The position numbers and the translations under genes are program-made. Below the pieces are notes generated by a model. It saw nothing but the letters and a program-made list of their open reading frames with translations, was not told where the DNA came from and ran no database searches. Of a stretch of DNA of 6,021 nucleotides, positions 1 to 5,687 are shown piece after piece. The number at the start of each line of letters is the position of its first letter. Positions within the stretch are counted from its first letter, which is position 1. This DNA comes from Acidimicrobiia bacterium (GTDB lineage Bacteria; Actinomycetota; Acidimicrobiia; Spongiisociales; ZC4RG35): positions 1 through 6,021 of the forward strand of contig JAOUGY010000238.1 in the NCBI GenBank assembly GCA_029865445.1, read 5' to 3'.

Positions 1-733
1 CGTCGACAACCAGTCCTTCGGGTTGATGGAGAATCGCCACCACGAGCGGCGTCGAGAACGAACCCGACCATGCCCTCCCGACCAGATAGGCACCCCTGCC
101 TCGATAGAAGACGGAATCGATCATGTCGACGCGGTCGACTGCCCTGAGGCCGCCCACCTTCTGCATGCGGGCATCGACTCGTTCCGCCACCACCTTGGCG
201 TCACCGGGCAGATCGACGAACGGCGCGATGAAGTCCGGGGCCAGGAGGATTCGCTCGACCAGTTCGGCGGTGTCCGAGGAAACCTGATAACTCGTGTACA
301 CGGGCTCCGGAGGCTCGTAGGGGCCGGAGTCGAAGTCGGGCTCGACGAACTCGATCCTCGGATCGACCCCCACCGTCGAGAAGATCTTGCGGGTCACCGA
401 ATTGAAGAACGTCTCTGCGAGCTCCCAGTCGAATCGCTCCTGGATGAGACCGGAATAGACGGCCTTCATGGCGATCCAGATCTCCCGATCCTCTTGCCGG
501 TCGCCGAGCGCCGAGCGCACCGCCGACGTCGTGTCTTCGGCCACCTTCGAGTACAGGTCCAGCCGTTCCACATGATCGGCCGACATCCCTGCCCAGTCCC
601 GGGCCTCGAACCGGAGTTTCGCCCGTCGGGTGATGATCCGGGCGCGATCCGACAAATCCGACCATGCGTCTCGGATCGACCGAGAGGCGATGTTGGCGAG
701 GCGCGAGTCGGACAGGGGGGCCGTCATCGCCAT
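1..733 (-). CDS. aceK: Isocitrate dehydrogenase kinase/phosphatase AceK, N-terminal part (runs off left edge)
   Basis: In the family, AceK phosphorylates and dephosphorylates isocitrate dehydrogenase, switching carbon between the TCA cycle and the glyoxylate bypass. The minus frame is open from an ATG at 733 to the window edge (244 residues). Recognition rests on blocks recalled from E. coli AceK: FEARDW at residues 42-47 followed by LDLY at 58-61 (E. coli FEQADW...IHLY), AETFFNSV at 106-113 (E. coli AESFFNSV), and FYRGRGAYLVG at 209-219 (E. coli FYRNKAAWLVG), at similar spacing. Only the N-terminal regulatory domain is visible; the kinase/phosphatase domain would lie beyond the edge, so activity cannot be judged. 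The start is uncertain: GTG at 736 and ATG at 733 and 727 are in frame, and none has a clear Shine-Dalgarno. It is divergent from amt and is not preceded by aceB or aceA as in the E. coli aceBAK operon. The overlapping frames on both strands are shadows. Confidence 0.92.
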   Translation of the reverse strand, partial: MAMTAPLSDSRLANIASRSIRDAWSDLSDRARIITRRAKLRFEARDWAGMSADHVERLDLYSKVAEDTTSAVRSALGDRQEDREIWIAMKAVYSGLIQERFDWELAETFFNSVTRKIFSTVGVDPRIEFVEPDFDSGPYEPPEPVYTSYQVSSDTAELVERILLAPDFIAPFVDLPGDAKVVAERVDARMQKVGGLRAVDRVDMIDSVFYRGRGAYLVGRAWSGSFSTPLVVAILHQPEGLVVD

Positions 734-772
734 CACGGTAACCCGGCACACGACGAGCAAAACCGGCCGCCT

Positions 773-832
773 GAAACAATGCGGAAATCAAACCGTCTCA
801 GAAGGGCAACGCCTCTGCAACCGCGGCGAAAA
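773..832 (+). promoter_or_regulatory. Putative GlnR-type operator: six pentamers at 11-base spacing
   Basis: Six G-starting pentamers occur in exact 11-base register: GAAAC (773), GAAAT (784), GTCTC (795), GCAAC (806), GCAAC (817) and GAAAA (828), each separated by six bases. The published actinobacterial GlnR site is built the same way, with alternating GTnAC and GAAAC half-sites separated by six bases, and amt is a classic GlnR target. The match is imperfect: only the first pentamer equals a canonical half-site and most others differ by one base. The series lies between aceK and amt and ends 46 bases before the amt start. Assignment to GlnR is inferred; the spacing pattern is seen directly. 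Confidence 0.38.
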
Positions 833-867
833 AACCAGCCCATACCTTCCTGGTCTACTCGACACAT

Positions 868-873
868 GGAGAG
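868..873 (+). promoter_or_regulatory. Ribosome binding site of amt
   Basis: GGAGAG lies five bases before the ATG at 879. It decides the start: the reading frame is open further upstream to about 630, but those upstream codons are antisense to aceK and would place extra sequence ahead of an obvious signal peptide. Another in-frame ATG at 891 would remove the basic n-region of that signal. Confidence 0.75.
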
Positions 874-878
874 ACCGC

Positions 879-2234
879 ATGAGACGAAGGATGGCGACCA
901 TCGGGACTTTCGTCCCCGTGGCATTGATCGGCCCGCTGTCGGGCACCGCGTTCGCCCAGGAGCTGACGGTCGAATCGGTGGCCGTGTCGGTCGACACCCT
1001 GTGGATCGTGATCGCAGGGATTCTCGTGTTCCTCATGCAAGCCGGATTTGCGCTTGTCGAAGCCGGATTCACCAGAGCAAAGAACACGGCCAACATCGTC
1101 ATGAAGAACTTCATGGACTTCTCGGTCGGCTCTCTCGTCTACTGGGCGGTCGGCTTCGCTCTCGCCTATGGCGGCACGAGTGTGGGCGGTTTCCTCGCGT
1201 ACGGCGGTCTCGGAGACTCCTTCTTCCTGTCCGACAGGGCTCAGTCCAGCACCTGGTTCTTCCAGGTCGTCTTTGCCGGCACCGCTGCCACCATCGTGTC
1301 GGGGGCGATGGCCGAGCGAACGAAGTTCAGCGCTTACCTGATCTACACACCGTTCATCACCGGCCTCATCTATCCGGTCGTGACCCATTGGGCGTGGAGT
1401 GGGGCGGGCTGGCTGACCGACATCGGATTCATCGACTTCGCCGGCTCCGGTCTGGTCCACCTCGTGGGTGGAGTGGCGGCACTCGCCGGCGTCGCGGTCA
1501 TCGGCCCCCGAATCGGGAAGTATGACGACGAGGGCCAACCACTCCCGATTCCCGGACACAGTCTGATGTTGGGGGCACTCGGCGTGTTCGTCTTGTGGTT
1601 CGGGTGGTACGGCTTCAACGGTGGCTCGACCCTCGCAGCCGTCGGCGCCGATTTCTCGAGCGTGATGGTCACCACGACCCTGGCGGCGGCCGCCGGGTCC
1701 TTGGCGGCGATGGTCGCGGCGTGGGTGTTCCCCGTGTTCGGTCGACCCGATCCAGGTATGACCCTCAACGGTGCTCTCGCAGGCCTGGTGGGCATCACGG
1801 CCGGAACAGCCAATGTTTCGAACTTCGGATCGGTGGTGATCGGGGCTGTCGCGGGTGTGATCGTCGTCTTCTCGATCGTGGCGATCGACCGCCGCCAGAT
1901 CGATGATCCAGTCGGGGCGATTTCGGTTCACGGAGTGTGCGGACTGTGGGGGCTGATAGCTGTCGGCCTGTTCGAGTCGGTCAATGGAGAAGGGCTGCTC
2001 TATGGGGGTGGGCTCCGGCTGCTGGGCGTCCAGATCGTCGGGGGCCTGGCCATCGTGGCCTGGGTCGGATTGACCTCGAGCGTCGTGTTCCGCCTGATTC
2101 ACCGTACCTTTGGATTGCGCGTGTCGGCTGAGGAGGAGTTGGCAGGCCTCGATCGCATCGAACATGGCACGTCTGCGTACCCGGAGTTCACCGAACAGAT
2201 CGCCGATCCCCGGATCCTCGACCCGGTGTCGTGA
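879..2234 (+). CDS. amt: Ammonium transporter, Amt/MEP/Rh family
   Basis: Integral membrane channel that imports ammonium/ammonia. The protein has 451 residues. A signal peptide is visible at residues 1-26 (MRRR n-region, hydrophobic core, cleavage probably after TAFA), followed by many hydrophobic segments typical of the 11-helix Amt fold. By comparison with E. coli AmtB, the key residues are present: the twin pore histidines H194 (in GLVHLVGG) and H351 (in ISVHGVCG), the substrate-site aspartate D186 (in DFAGSG), the phenylalanine gate F132 and F246 (in GWYGFNGGS), S250, and a tryptophan at 173 matching the vestibule Trp. The C-terminal tail GLRVSAEEELAGLD followed by EHG and AYPEF is the conserved cytoplasmic tail through which PII proteins act. 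No glnK/glnB follows within the window; the next feature is a convergent tRNA. A GlnR-like operator upstream suggests nitrogen control. Confidence 0.97.
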   Translation: MRRRMATIGTFVPVALIGPLSGTAFAQELTVESVAVSVDTLWIVIAGILVFLMQAGFALVEAGFTRAKNTANIVMKNFMDFSVGSLVYWAVGFALAYGGTSVGGFLAYGGLGDSFFLSDRAQSSTWFFQVVFAGTAATIVSGAMAERTKFSAYLIYTPFITGLIYPVVTHWAWSGAGWLTDIGFIDFAGSGLVHLVGGVAALAGVAVIGPRIGKYDDEGQPLPIPGHSLMLGALGVFVLWFGWYGFNGGSTLAAVGADFSSVMVTTTLAAAAGSLAAMVAAWVFPVFGRPDPGMTLNGALAGLVGITAGTANVSNFGSVVIGAVAGVIVVFSIVAIDRRQIDDPVGAISVHGVCGLWGLIAVGLFESVNGEGLLYGGGLRLLGVQIVGGLAIVAWVGLTSSVVFRLIHRTFGLRVSAEEELAGLDRIEHGTSAYPEFTEQIADPRILDPVS

Positions 2235-2430
2235 CCGGTTGTCCCGATTCCAAGTGTTTGCGTTCGGACTGACCGGCGTTCACCGCACCGAAAAGTAGGG
2301 AGGATACGGTGACCGGCATAAGGGCCTTGTTTCTCCCGGTGGCCCGGCGGACCAGCGCCGCCGGAAAAGCCTGGAGGGTCCGCTGCGGGGGAGCGGGCCC
2401 TCCGCCGGCGTGCCGGCAGATCGAAATGCG
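2235..2430. other. Convergent intergenic region between amt and tRNA-Leu
   Basis: This 196-base gap separates the end of amt from the 3' end of the tRNA on the other strand. It contains the strong hairpin at 2373-2403 and a short perfect palindrome GCCGGC-GT-GCCGGC at 2404-2417. I see no credible gene: a GTG at 2309 has AGGGAGG at 2297-2303 in front of it, but its frame runs antisense through the tRNA and the end of ppx. Confidence 0.6.
2373..2403. terminator. GC-rich hairpin, probable terminator between convergent units
   Basis: The arms at 2373-2384 and 2392-2403 form a 12-base-pair stem around a seven-base loop. In plus-strand RNA every position pairs, with one G-U wobble; in minus-strand RNA one position is a C-A mismatch. 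Reading leftward, the hairpin is followed after four bases by TTTT (complement of 2365-2368), a short U-tract that suits termination of the eno-to-tRNA unit. Reading rightward from amt there is no U-tract, only a second palindrome at 2404-2417. It may therefore serve both directions, but this is inferred from structure alone. Confidence 0.5.
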
Positions 2431-2514
2431 TGCCCGGGGTGGGATTCGAACCCACACGTCCTTGCGGACGGAGGTTTTTAAGACCCCCGCGGCTACCGAT
2501 TTCGCCACCCGGGC
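2431..2514 (-). tRNA. tRNA-Leu, anticodon UAA (reads UUA codons)
   Basis: An 84-base class II tRNA on the minus strand. The acceptor arms GCCCGGG (5' end at 2514) and CCCGGGC (2438-2432) pair perfectly, and the discriminator base is A at 2431. The T arm is GTGGG-TTCGAAT-CCCAC. The anticodon loop CTTAAAA gives UAA, and the long variable arm with a GTCC/GGAC stem is typical of leucine tRNAs. CCA is not encoded. The 5' end is 18 bases past the ppx stop, so the tRNA may be cotranscribed with and processed from the eno-ppx messenger, though its own promoter inside ppx cannot be excluded. UUA is rare in GC-rich actinobacteria; in Streptomyces the tRNA of the same anticodon (bldA) is regulatory, but nothing here shows that role. 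Confidence 0.97.
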
Positions 2515-2532
2515 TGGGACAGCGAGTGTAGA

Positions 2533-3402
2533 TCAGAGCGCTGCGACGACTCCGTCCAACAAGTCGTGTTCGGAGACGGTCACCCCTGTGCACCCGAGAT
2601 GCCGCATCACCTCCCTCGCCACCACGGCCCCGCCCAGGATCACAGGTGCCCGGGCTGGATCGAGTGAGGGTATCGCCTCGGTCTCTTCGATCGTGTGGGC
2701 GGCAAGCCATCCGACGGCGTGATCGATGGCCGGGCGTGCGAGGGTCGAACCGTGCACGCGGTTCCGGTCGTATTCGGGCAGGTTTGCGGCCATGGCGGCA
2801 AGACTCGTCCACGTGCCGGCCACCCCGATCACCGCCGCTTCCGGAACGGCCAGACCCTCGAACAACTGGGCCACATGACGGCTGGCGATCTCGAGGATCT
2901 CGAAAGGAACAGGCCGCATCCCCAACATCCGATCGGTCAGCCTCACCGACCCGATATCGACCGAAACGCCCTCCACGCCGGAGTCTCCAGTCCACACGAA
3001 CTCGGTGGAGCCACCGCCGATGTCCACCACGACGAACGACCCCGACCGGCCGAGTGTGGCGCCGCGGTACGAGAGTTCGGCCTCCTCGGTTCCGGGTATC
3101 ACCTCGGGCCGGATTCCGAGGGCCTGCTCCGCCCGATCGAGAAACTCGTCCCGGTTGGAAGCGTCCCGACTGGCCGAGGTTGCCACGGCGCGGGCAACGG
3201 CGACGCCTTTGTCGGCCATCTCGCGGCCGAACTCGGAGAGGGCCTCCACCGTCCGGGCGATCGCGTCCTCGGAAAGTGCGCCGGACGAATCGAGTCCCCT
3301 GCCGAGCCCTGTCACGCGGACCCACCGACCCGCCTCCGACCCGTCGTCGGCGACGATCAGCAGCCGCATCGAATTCGTCCCTATGTCCACCGCTGCCTTC
3401 AT
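2533..3402 (-). CDS. ppx: Exopolyphosphatase / guanosine pentaphosphatase family (Ppx/GppA)
   Basis: Member of the ASKHA-fold Ppx/GppA family, which hydrolyses terminal phosphates of polyphosphate and/or pppGpp; which substrate applies here cannot be told from sequence. From the ATG at 3402 it is 289 residues, the short form without the C-terminal HD-like domain of E. coli Ppx, as is common in actinobacteria. Motifs in order: phosphate-1 loop DIGTNSMRLL (6-15), GTEEAE (104-109) containing the expected catalytic glutamate, phosphate-2 loop VDIGGGSTEF (126-135), the adenosine-type loop GVAGTWTS (193-200) and the conserved end SEHDLLDGV (277-285). The start at 3402 is preferred because GAGAGG precedes it by seven bases and the first beta strand begins directly. 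An in-frame ATG at 3417 overlaps the DUF501 stop as ATGA and would add five residues; it fits the overlap pattern of the operon and is a real alternative. Confidence 0.93.
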   Translation of the reverse strand: MKAAVDIGTNSMRLLIVADDGSEAGRWVRVTGLGRGLDSSGALSEDAIARTVEALSEFGREMADKGVAVARAVATSASRDASNRDEFLDRAEQALGIRPEVIPGTEEAELSYRGATLGRSGSFVVVDIGGGSTEFVWTGDSGVEGVSVDIGSVRLTDRMLGMRPVPFEILEIASRHVAQLFEGLAVPEAAVIGVAGTWTSLAAMAANLPEYDRNRVHGSTLARPAIDHAVGWLAAHTIEETEAIPSLDPARAPVILGGAVVAREVMRHLGCTGVTVSEHDLLDGVVAAL

Positions 3403-3413
3403 CCCGGTCCCTC

Positions 3414-3920
3414 TCATCGCGGTTCAACCCAACGCGGGTTCCTCGCATCGCCCTCCACACAGGGAAGCGTGCAGTCCAGCGGTTCGACAAACGGAGCCAC
3501 GGCCGCACCGACGAGATTGTCGTTGCCCGCGGCGTGGTCCGCGTAATGGGCGTGCAGGCACTTGACCCCCGCACGGGATCCGGCGACTCCGCCTGCGGGC
3601 CGCCTGCCCTGGGGGGCGGGGGTGACTTCATCCCGTTGCCGGGCGTACCGGATGTGTGCCTCATCCATCCTCTGGCGCCGTTCCGGCTCTGCATCGAGCC
3701 ACGCCTCCATACGGCGAACGCCACCGACCGATTCGATCCGGCCCACCCGGATCACAGCGAGGGGGCAGGTCAGCCAGAAGCGTGTGGGGAACGGGGTCCC
3801 ATCGTCGAGGACCGGGGGTACCGCCACAACCACCGGCAATCCGAGCGGACAGGACGCCACCGGTTCGCTCTCGGCCCGGATCGGTCGCCCGATCTGAGCT
3901 TCGATGATCTGGCGGCTCAC
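3414..3920 (-). CDS. DUF501 family protein
   Basis: A 168-residue protein of a family with no established function, known mainly from actinobacteria and characteristically placed between a divIC/ftsB-like gene and ppx, as here. Recognisable family features are the early IGRP (10-13), CPLGLP (24-29), the block DGTPFPTRFWLTCP (40-53) and the late VKCLHAHYADHAAG (119-132). The Cys at 24, 52 and 121 with His at 123, 125 and 129 could form a metal site, but this is only suggested by the pattern. No signal peptide or membrane segment is visible. The GTG start at 3920 overlaps the upstream TGA by four bases (GTGA), has no good Shine-Dalgarno (only GAGCGG directly abutting) and so is probably translated by coupling. 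The frame stays open further upstream to 4505, but that stretch lies across ftsB and the end of eno and is a shadow. Confidence 0.92.
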   Translation of the reverse strand: MSRQIIEAQIGRPIRAESEPVASCPLGLPVVVAVPPVLDDGTPFPTRFWLTCPLAVIRVGRIESVGGVRRMEAWLDAEPERRQRMDEAHIRYARQRDEVTPAPQGRRPAGGVAGSRAGVKCLHAHYADHAAGNDNLVGAAVAPFVEPLDCTLPCVEGDARNPRWVEPR

Positions 3921-4327
3921 CCGCTCGTGACGAGGTCGCGACCGGTCACGAAATCCCACATTCGCGCGAAGAAGCTCCGCGACTCCGCCACCGGCTCTTC
4001 GACCGCAACTGGTGCGGCCCCTTCGGATGTGTCCATCCGGCCGGGCGTCGGGTCCATCGCCACGAACGCCTTCTCTCCGGGACGAACATATCCGAGTTCC
4101 TCCCGAGCCAGCCGCTCCACCTCGGCCGGTGTCTGCAGCGCCTCCACCTTGGCGGCGAGCACCTCGTTGTTCGACACCAGGGCGTCGAGGTCCGCCTGAG
4201 TGGCGGCGATCTCCTGGCGTTGCGCGAGGATCTGACGCAACGGCAACACGTTGGTCGTGAGGGCCAGCGCCACCAGGAGCAGAGCCGCCGGGGCGAGTAT
4301 CACCAGAGGTCTGCGTACGAGGGTCAC
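3917..4327 (-). CDS. Septum formation initiator family protein (FtsB/DivIC-like)
   Basis: Small bitopic membrane protein of the FtsB/DivIC family, which in other bacteria forms a complex with FtsL and FtsQ/DivIB at the division septum. The 136 residues show a short basic N-terminus, one membrane segment at about 8-28, a coiled-coil-like stretch at about 31-66 (RQEIAATQADLDALVSNNEV in its core) and the family signature EVERLAREELGYVRPGEKAF at 69-88. A tail of about 45 residues follows, rich in Ala/Glu/Pro and then SFFARMWDFV. The GTG start at 4327 overlaps the enolase TGA by four bases and has a good Shine-Dalgarno (GGAGG, 4334-4338, six bases away) inside the end of eno. The eno-adjacent position is typical of actinobacteria. 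I leave the symbol empty because the FtsB versus DivIC name cannot be settled from sequence. Confidence 0.93.
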   Translation of the reverse strand: MTLVRRPLVILAPAALLLVALALTTNVLPLRQILAQRQEIAATQADLDALVSNNEVLAAKVEALQTPAEVERLAREELGYVRPGEKAFVAMDPTPGRMDTSEGAAPVAVEEPVAESRSFFARMWDFVTGRDLVTSG

Positions 4328-5607
4328 GCCCCGCCTCCGAAAGGCTGCCAGCCGGCGAACCGGGCCTGATCACCCAGGAGCTCCTCGATCCTGAGCAATT
4401 GGTTGTATTTGGCGGTTCGCTCGCCCCGAGCCGGGGCCCCGGTCTTGATCTGACCGGCGTTGGTGGCGACTGCCAAGTGCGAGATGAACGAATCCTCGGT
4501 CTCACCCGACCGGTGGCTCACCATGCGTCCGTACCGAGCGCGCTCGGCCGTCTCCATCGCATGAAGGGTCTCCGAAAGCGATCCGATCTGGTTGACCTTG
4601 ATGAGGATGGCGTTGGCGGCGCCTTCGGCAATGCCTCGTTCCAGGATTGCCTGGTTGGTGACGAAGAGGTCGTCGCCGACCAGCTGGACTCTCCCTCCCA
4701 GCCGTTTGGTAAGCAGTTTCCAACCGTCCCAGTCGTCCTCGGCCATCCCGTCTTCGATGGAGACCAGAGGGAACTGCTCCACGAGTTCGGCCAGGAAATC
4801 GACCATCTCGGCGGAGGAGAGGGTGCGGCCCTCTCCATCGAGTTTGTACTCGCCTTCGCGGAAGAACTCGGTCGAAGCCACATCGAGCGCCAGGCAGACC
4901 TCTTTGCCGAGCTTGTACCCGGCGGCCTCGATGGCCTCCGACAACAACTCCAGTGCGGCGCGGTTGGTGGGCAGGTTGGGAGCGAACCCGCCCTCGTCGC
5001 CCACGTTGGTGGTCAAACCCCGGCCGGCCAGAACCTTCTTCAAGACGTGGTAAATCTCGACCCCGGCCTGGAGGGCCTCCCGGAATGAGGCGAACCCGCC
5101 CGGCACCAGCATGAACTCCTGGATGTCGACCGAGTTGGCGGCGTGGGCGCCACCGTTGAGGACGTTCAGGCACGGCACGGGCAGAACCCGGGCGCTCGGA
5201 CCGCCCAGGTATTTGAAGAGCGGCATGCCGACTTGCGCCGACGCTGCGCGGGCGACCGCCAGCGACACGGCGAGAATGGCGTTCGCCCCCAGCTTGGACT
5301 TGGTGGCGGTGCCATCGAGGTCGAGCATGACCTGATCGATCCGCTCCTGGTTGGTGGCGTCGATGCCGATCAGGGCAGGAGCGATGGCGGTGTGGACGTT
5401 GTCGACGGCCCGCAATACCCCTCTACCGCCGTAGCGGTCTCCGCCGTCACGAAGCTCGTGGGCTTCGTGTGCCCCCGTTGAAGCCCCGGAAGGAACCGCC
5501 GCCCTCCCGAAGCCTCCGCCAGCAAGGAGCACTTCGGCTTCGACGGTCGGATTACCGCGGCTGTCGAGGATCTCACGGGCCCGGATGTCAGCGATCTGCG
5601 TGGACAG
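4324..5607 (-). CDS. eno: Enolase (phosphopyruvate hydratase)
   Basis: Cytoplasmic glycolytic enzyme that interconverts 2-phosphoglycerate and phosphoenolpyruvate. From the CTG at 5607 it has 427 residues, the usual length. Conserved elements: the N-terminal ARE-ILDSRGNPTVE (10-23), the flexible loop SGASTG (40-45), E164 in IQEF, E205 in GDEGGF, metal ligands D242 (LALD), E285 (SIED) and D312 (GDD), catalytic K337 in the signature ILIKVNQIGSLSE, SHRSGE (364-369) and K388. All expected catalytic positions appear intact. The start is unusual. The frame has a TGA at 5625-5623, and no ATG, GTG or TTG lies before the conserved N-terminal motif. CTG at 5607 is preceded by AAGGAGG at six bases. A GTG at 5532 would delete the conserved first 25 residues. 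The gene leads a run of four overlapping genes and follows mazG. Confidence 0.98.
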   Translation of the reverse strand: MSTQIADIRAREILDSRGNPTVEAEVLLAGGGFGRAAVPSGASTGAHEAHELRDGGDRYGGRGVLRAVDNVHTAIAPALIGIDATNQERIDQVMLDLDGTATKSKLGANAILAVSLAVARAASAQVGMPLFKYLGGPSARVLPVPCLNVLNGGAHAANSVDIQEFMLVPGGFASFREALQAGVEIYHVLKKVLAGRGLTTNVGDEGGFAPNLPTNRAALELLSEAIEAAGYKLGKEVCLALDVASTEFFREGEYKLDGEGRTLSSAEMVDFLAELVEQFPLVSIEDGMAEDDWDGWKLLTKRLGGRVQLVGDDLFVTNQAILERGIAEGAANAILIKVNQIGSLSETLHAMETAERARYGRMVSHRSGETEDSFISHLAVATNAGQIKTGAPARGERTAKYNQLLRIEELLGDQARFAGWQPFGGGA

Positions 5608-5620
5608 GCGAGCCCTCCTT
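5605..5620 (-). promoter_or_regulatory. Enolase Shine-Dalgarno with CTG start codon
   Basis: On the minus strand AAGGAGG (complement of 5614-5620) is followed by six bases and then CTG (5607-5605). The codons that follow encode STQIADIRAREILDSRG, the standard enolase N-terminus. The strength and placement of the Shine-Dalgarno argue that initiation occurs at this CTG rather than at an internal codon. Confidence 0.7.
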
Positions 5621-5622
5621 GT

Positions 5623-5642
5623 TCAAGTGTGGCTTGAGCCTA
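5623..5642 (-). promoter_or_regulatory. Possible eno promoter -10 element and overlapping inverted repeat
   Basis: On the minus strand TAGGCT (complement of 5637-5642) matches a TAnnnT -10 element and would place transcription start near 5630, leaving a leader of about 23 bases with the Shine-Dalgarno inside it. No good -35 is seen 16-18 bases upstream. The inverted repeat TCAAG-N5-CTTGA at 5623-5637 abuts it and could be an operator or chance. Eno may equally be read from the mazG transcript. Confidence 0.25.
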
Positions 5643-5687
5643 GACCACTCCCCGCGCTGTCCCGCGCATTCGGATCAGGGCCGGCCG

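Larger units (their letters stand above)
734..878. other. Divergent aceK-amt intergenic region
   Basis: These 145 bases must carry the promoters of both aceK (leftward) and amt (rightward). The region contains the phased pentamer series described separately (773-832) and the amt Shine-Dalgarno (868-873). I see no convincing paired -35/-10 hexamers on either strand. TCTACT at 854-859 is a weak possible -10 for amt without a recognisable -35, which would suit an activator-dependent promoter but is not evidence for one. Confidence 0.6.

Noticed and set aside
738..742. GTAAC pentamer near the aceK start as part of the phased operator
   Set aside because: It is a good half-site by sequence, but it is 35 bases from the first pentamer and therefore out of the 11-base register, and no partner lies at the expected spacing.
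201..791. Minus-strand open frame of 196 codons over the aceK region
   Set aside because: It is shifted relative to the frame that carries the AceK motifs, and its Arg/Gly/Pro-rich translation resembles no family.
23..1525. Plus-strand open frame of 500 codons across aceK, the intergenic region and amt
   Set aside because: It crosses the divergent promoter region and is out of frame with amt; its content is a GC-rich shadow.
855..2165. Long minus-strand open frame of 436 codons opposite amt
   Set aside because: It is antisense to a clearly conserved ammonium transporter, has a composition rich in Arg, Asp, His and Gly typical of GC-rich shadow frames, and shows no family resemblance.
2223..2238. 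Small hairpin CCGGT-N6-ACCGG over the amt stop codon
   Set aside because: The stem is only five base pairs and no U-tract follows, too weak to call a terminator.
2309..2722. GTG start with an AGGGAGG Shine-Dalgarno-like sequence at 2297-2303, downstream of amt
   Set aside because: Despite the good ribosome-binding-site match, the frame passes antisense through the tRNA and the 3' end of ppx and encodes no recognisable protein, so the match is most likely chance.
2099..3724. Long minus-strand open frame of 541 codons across ppx, the tRNA and the end of amt
   Set aside because: It runs through the tRNA gene and out of frame through ppx, with Arg/Gly-rich low-complexity sequence; it is a shadow of GC-rich coding DNA.
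2646..4199. Plus-strand open frame of 517 codons opposite ppx, DUF501 and ftsB
   Set aside because: It is antisense to three recognised genes and strongly Arg/Pro/Ser-biased, with no domain.
5530..5532. GTG at 5532 as the enolase start
   Set aside because: It would remove the conserved ILDSRGNPTVE motif, and no Shine-Dalgarno of comparable strength precedes it.
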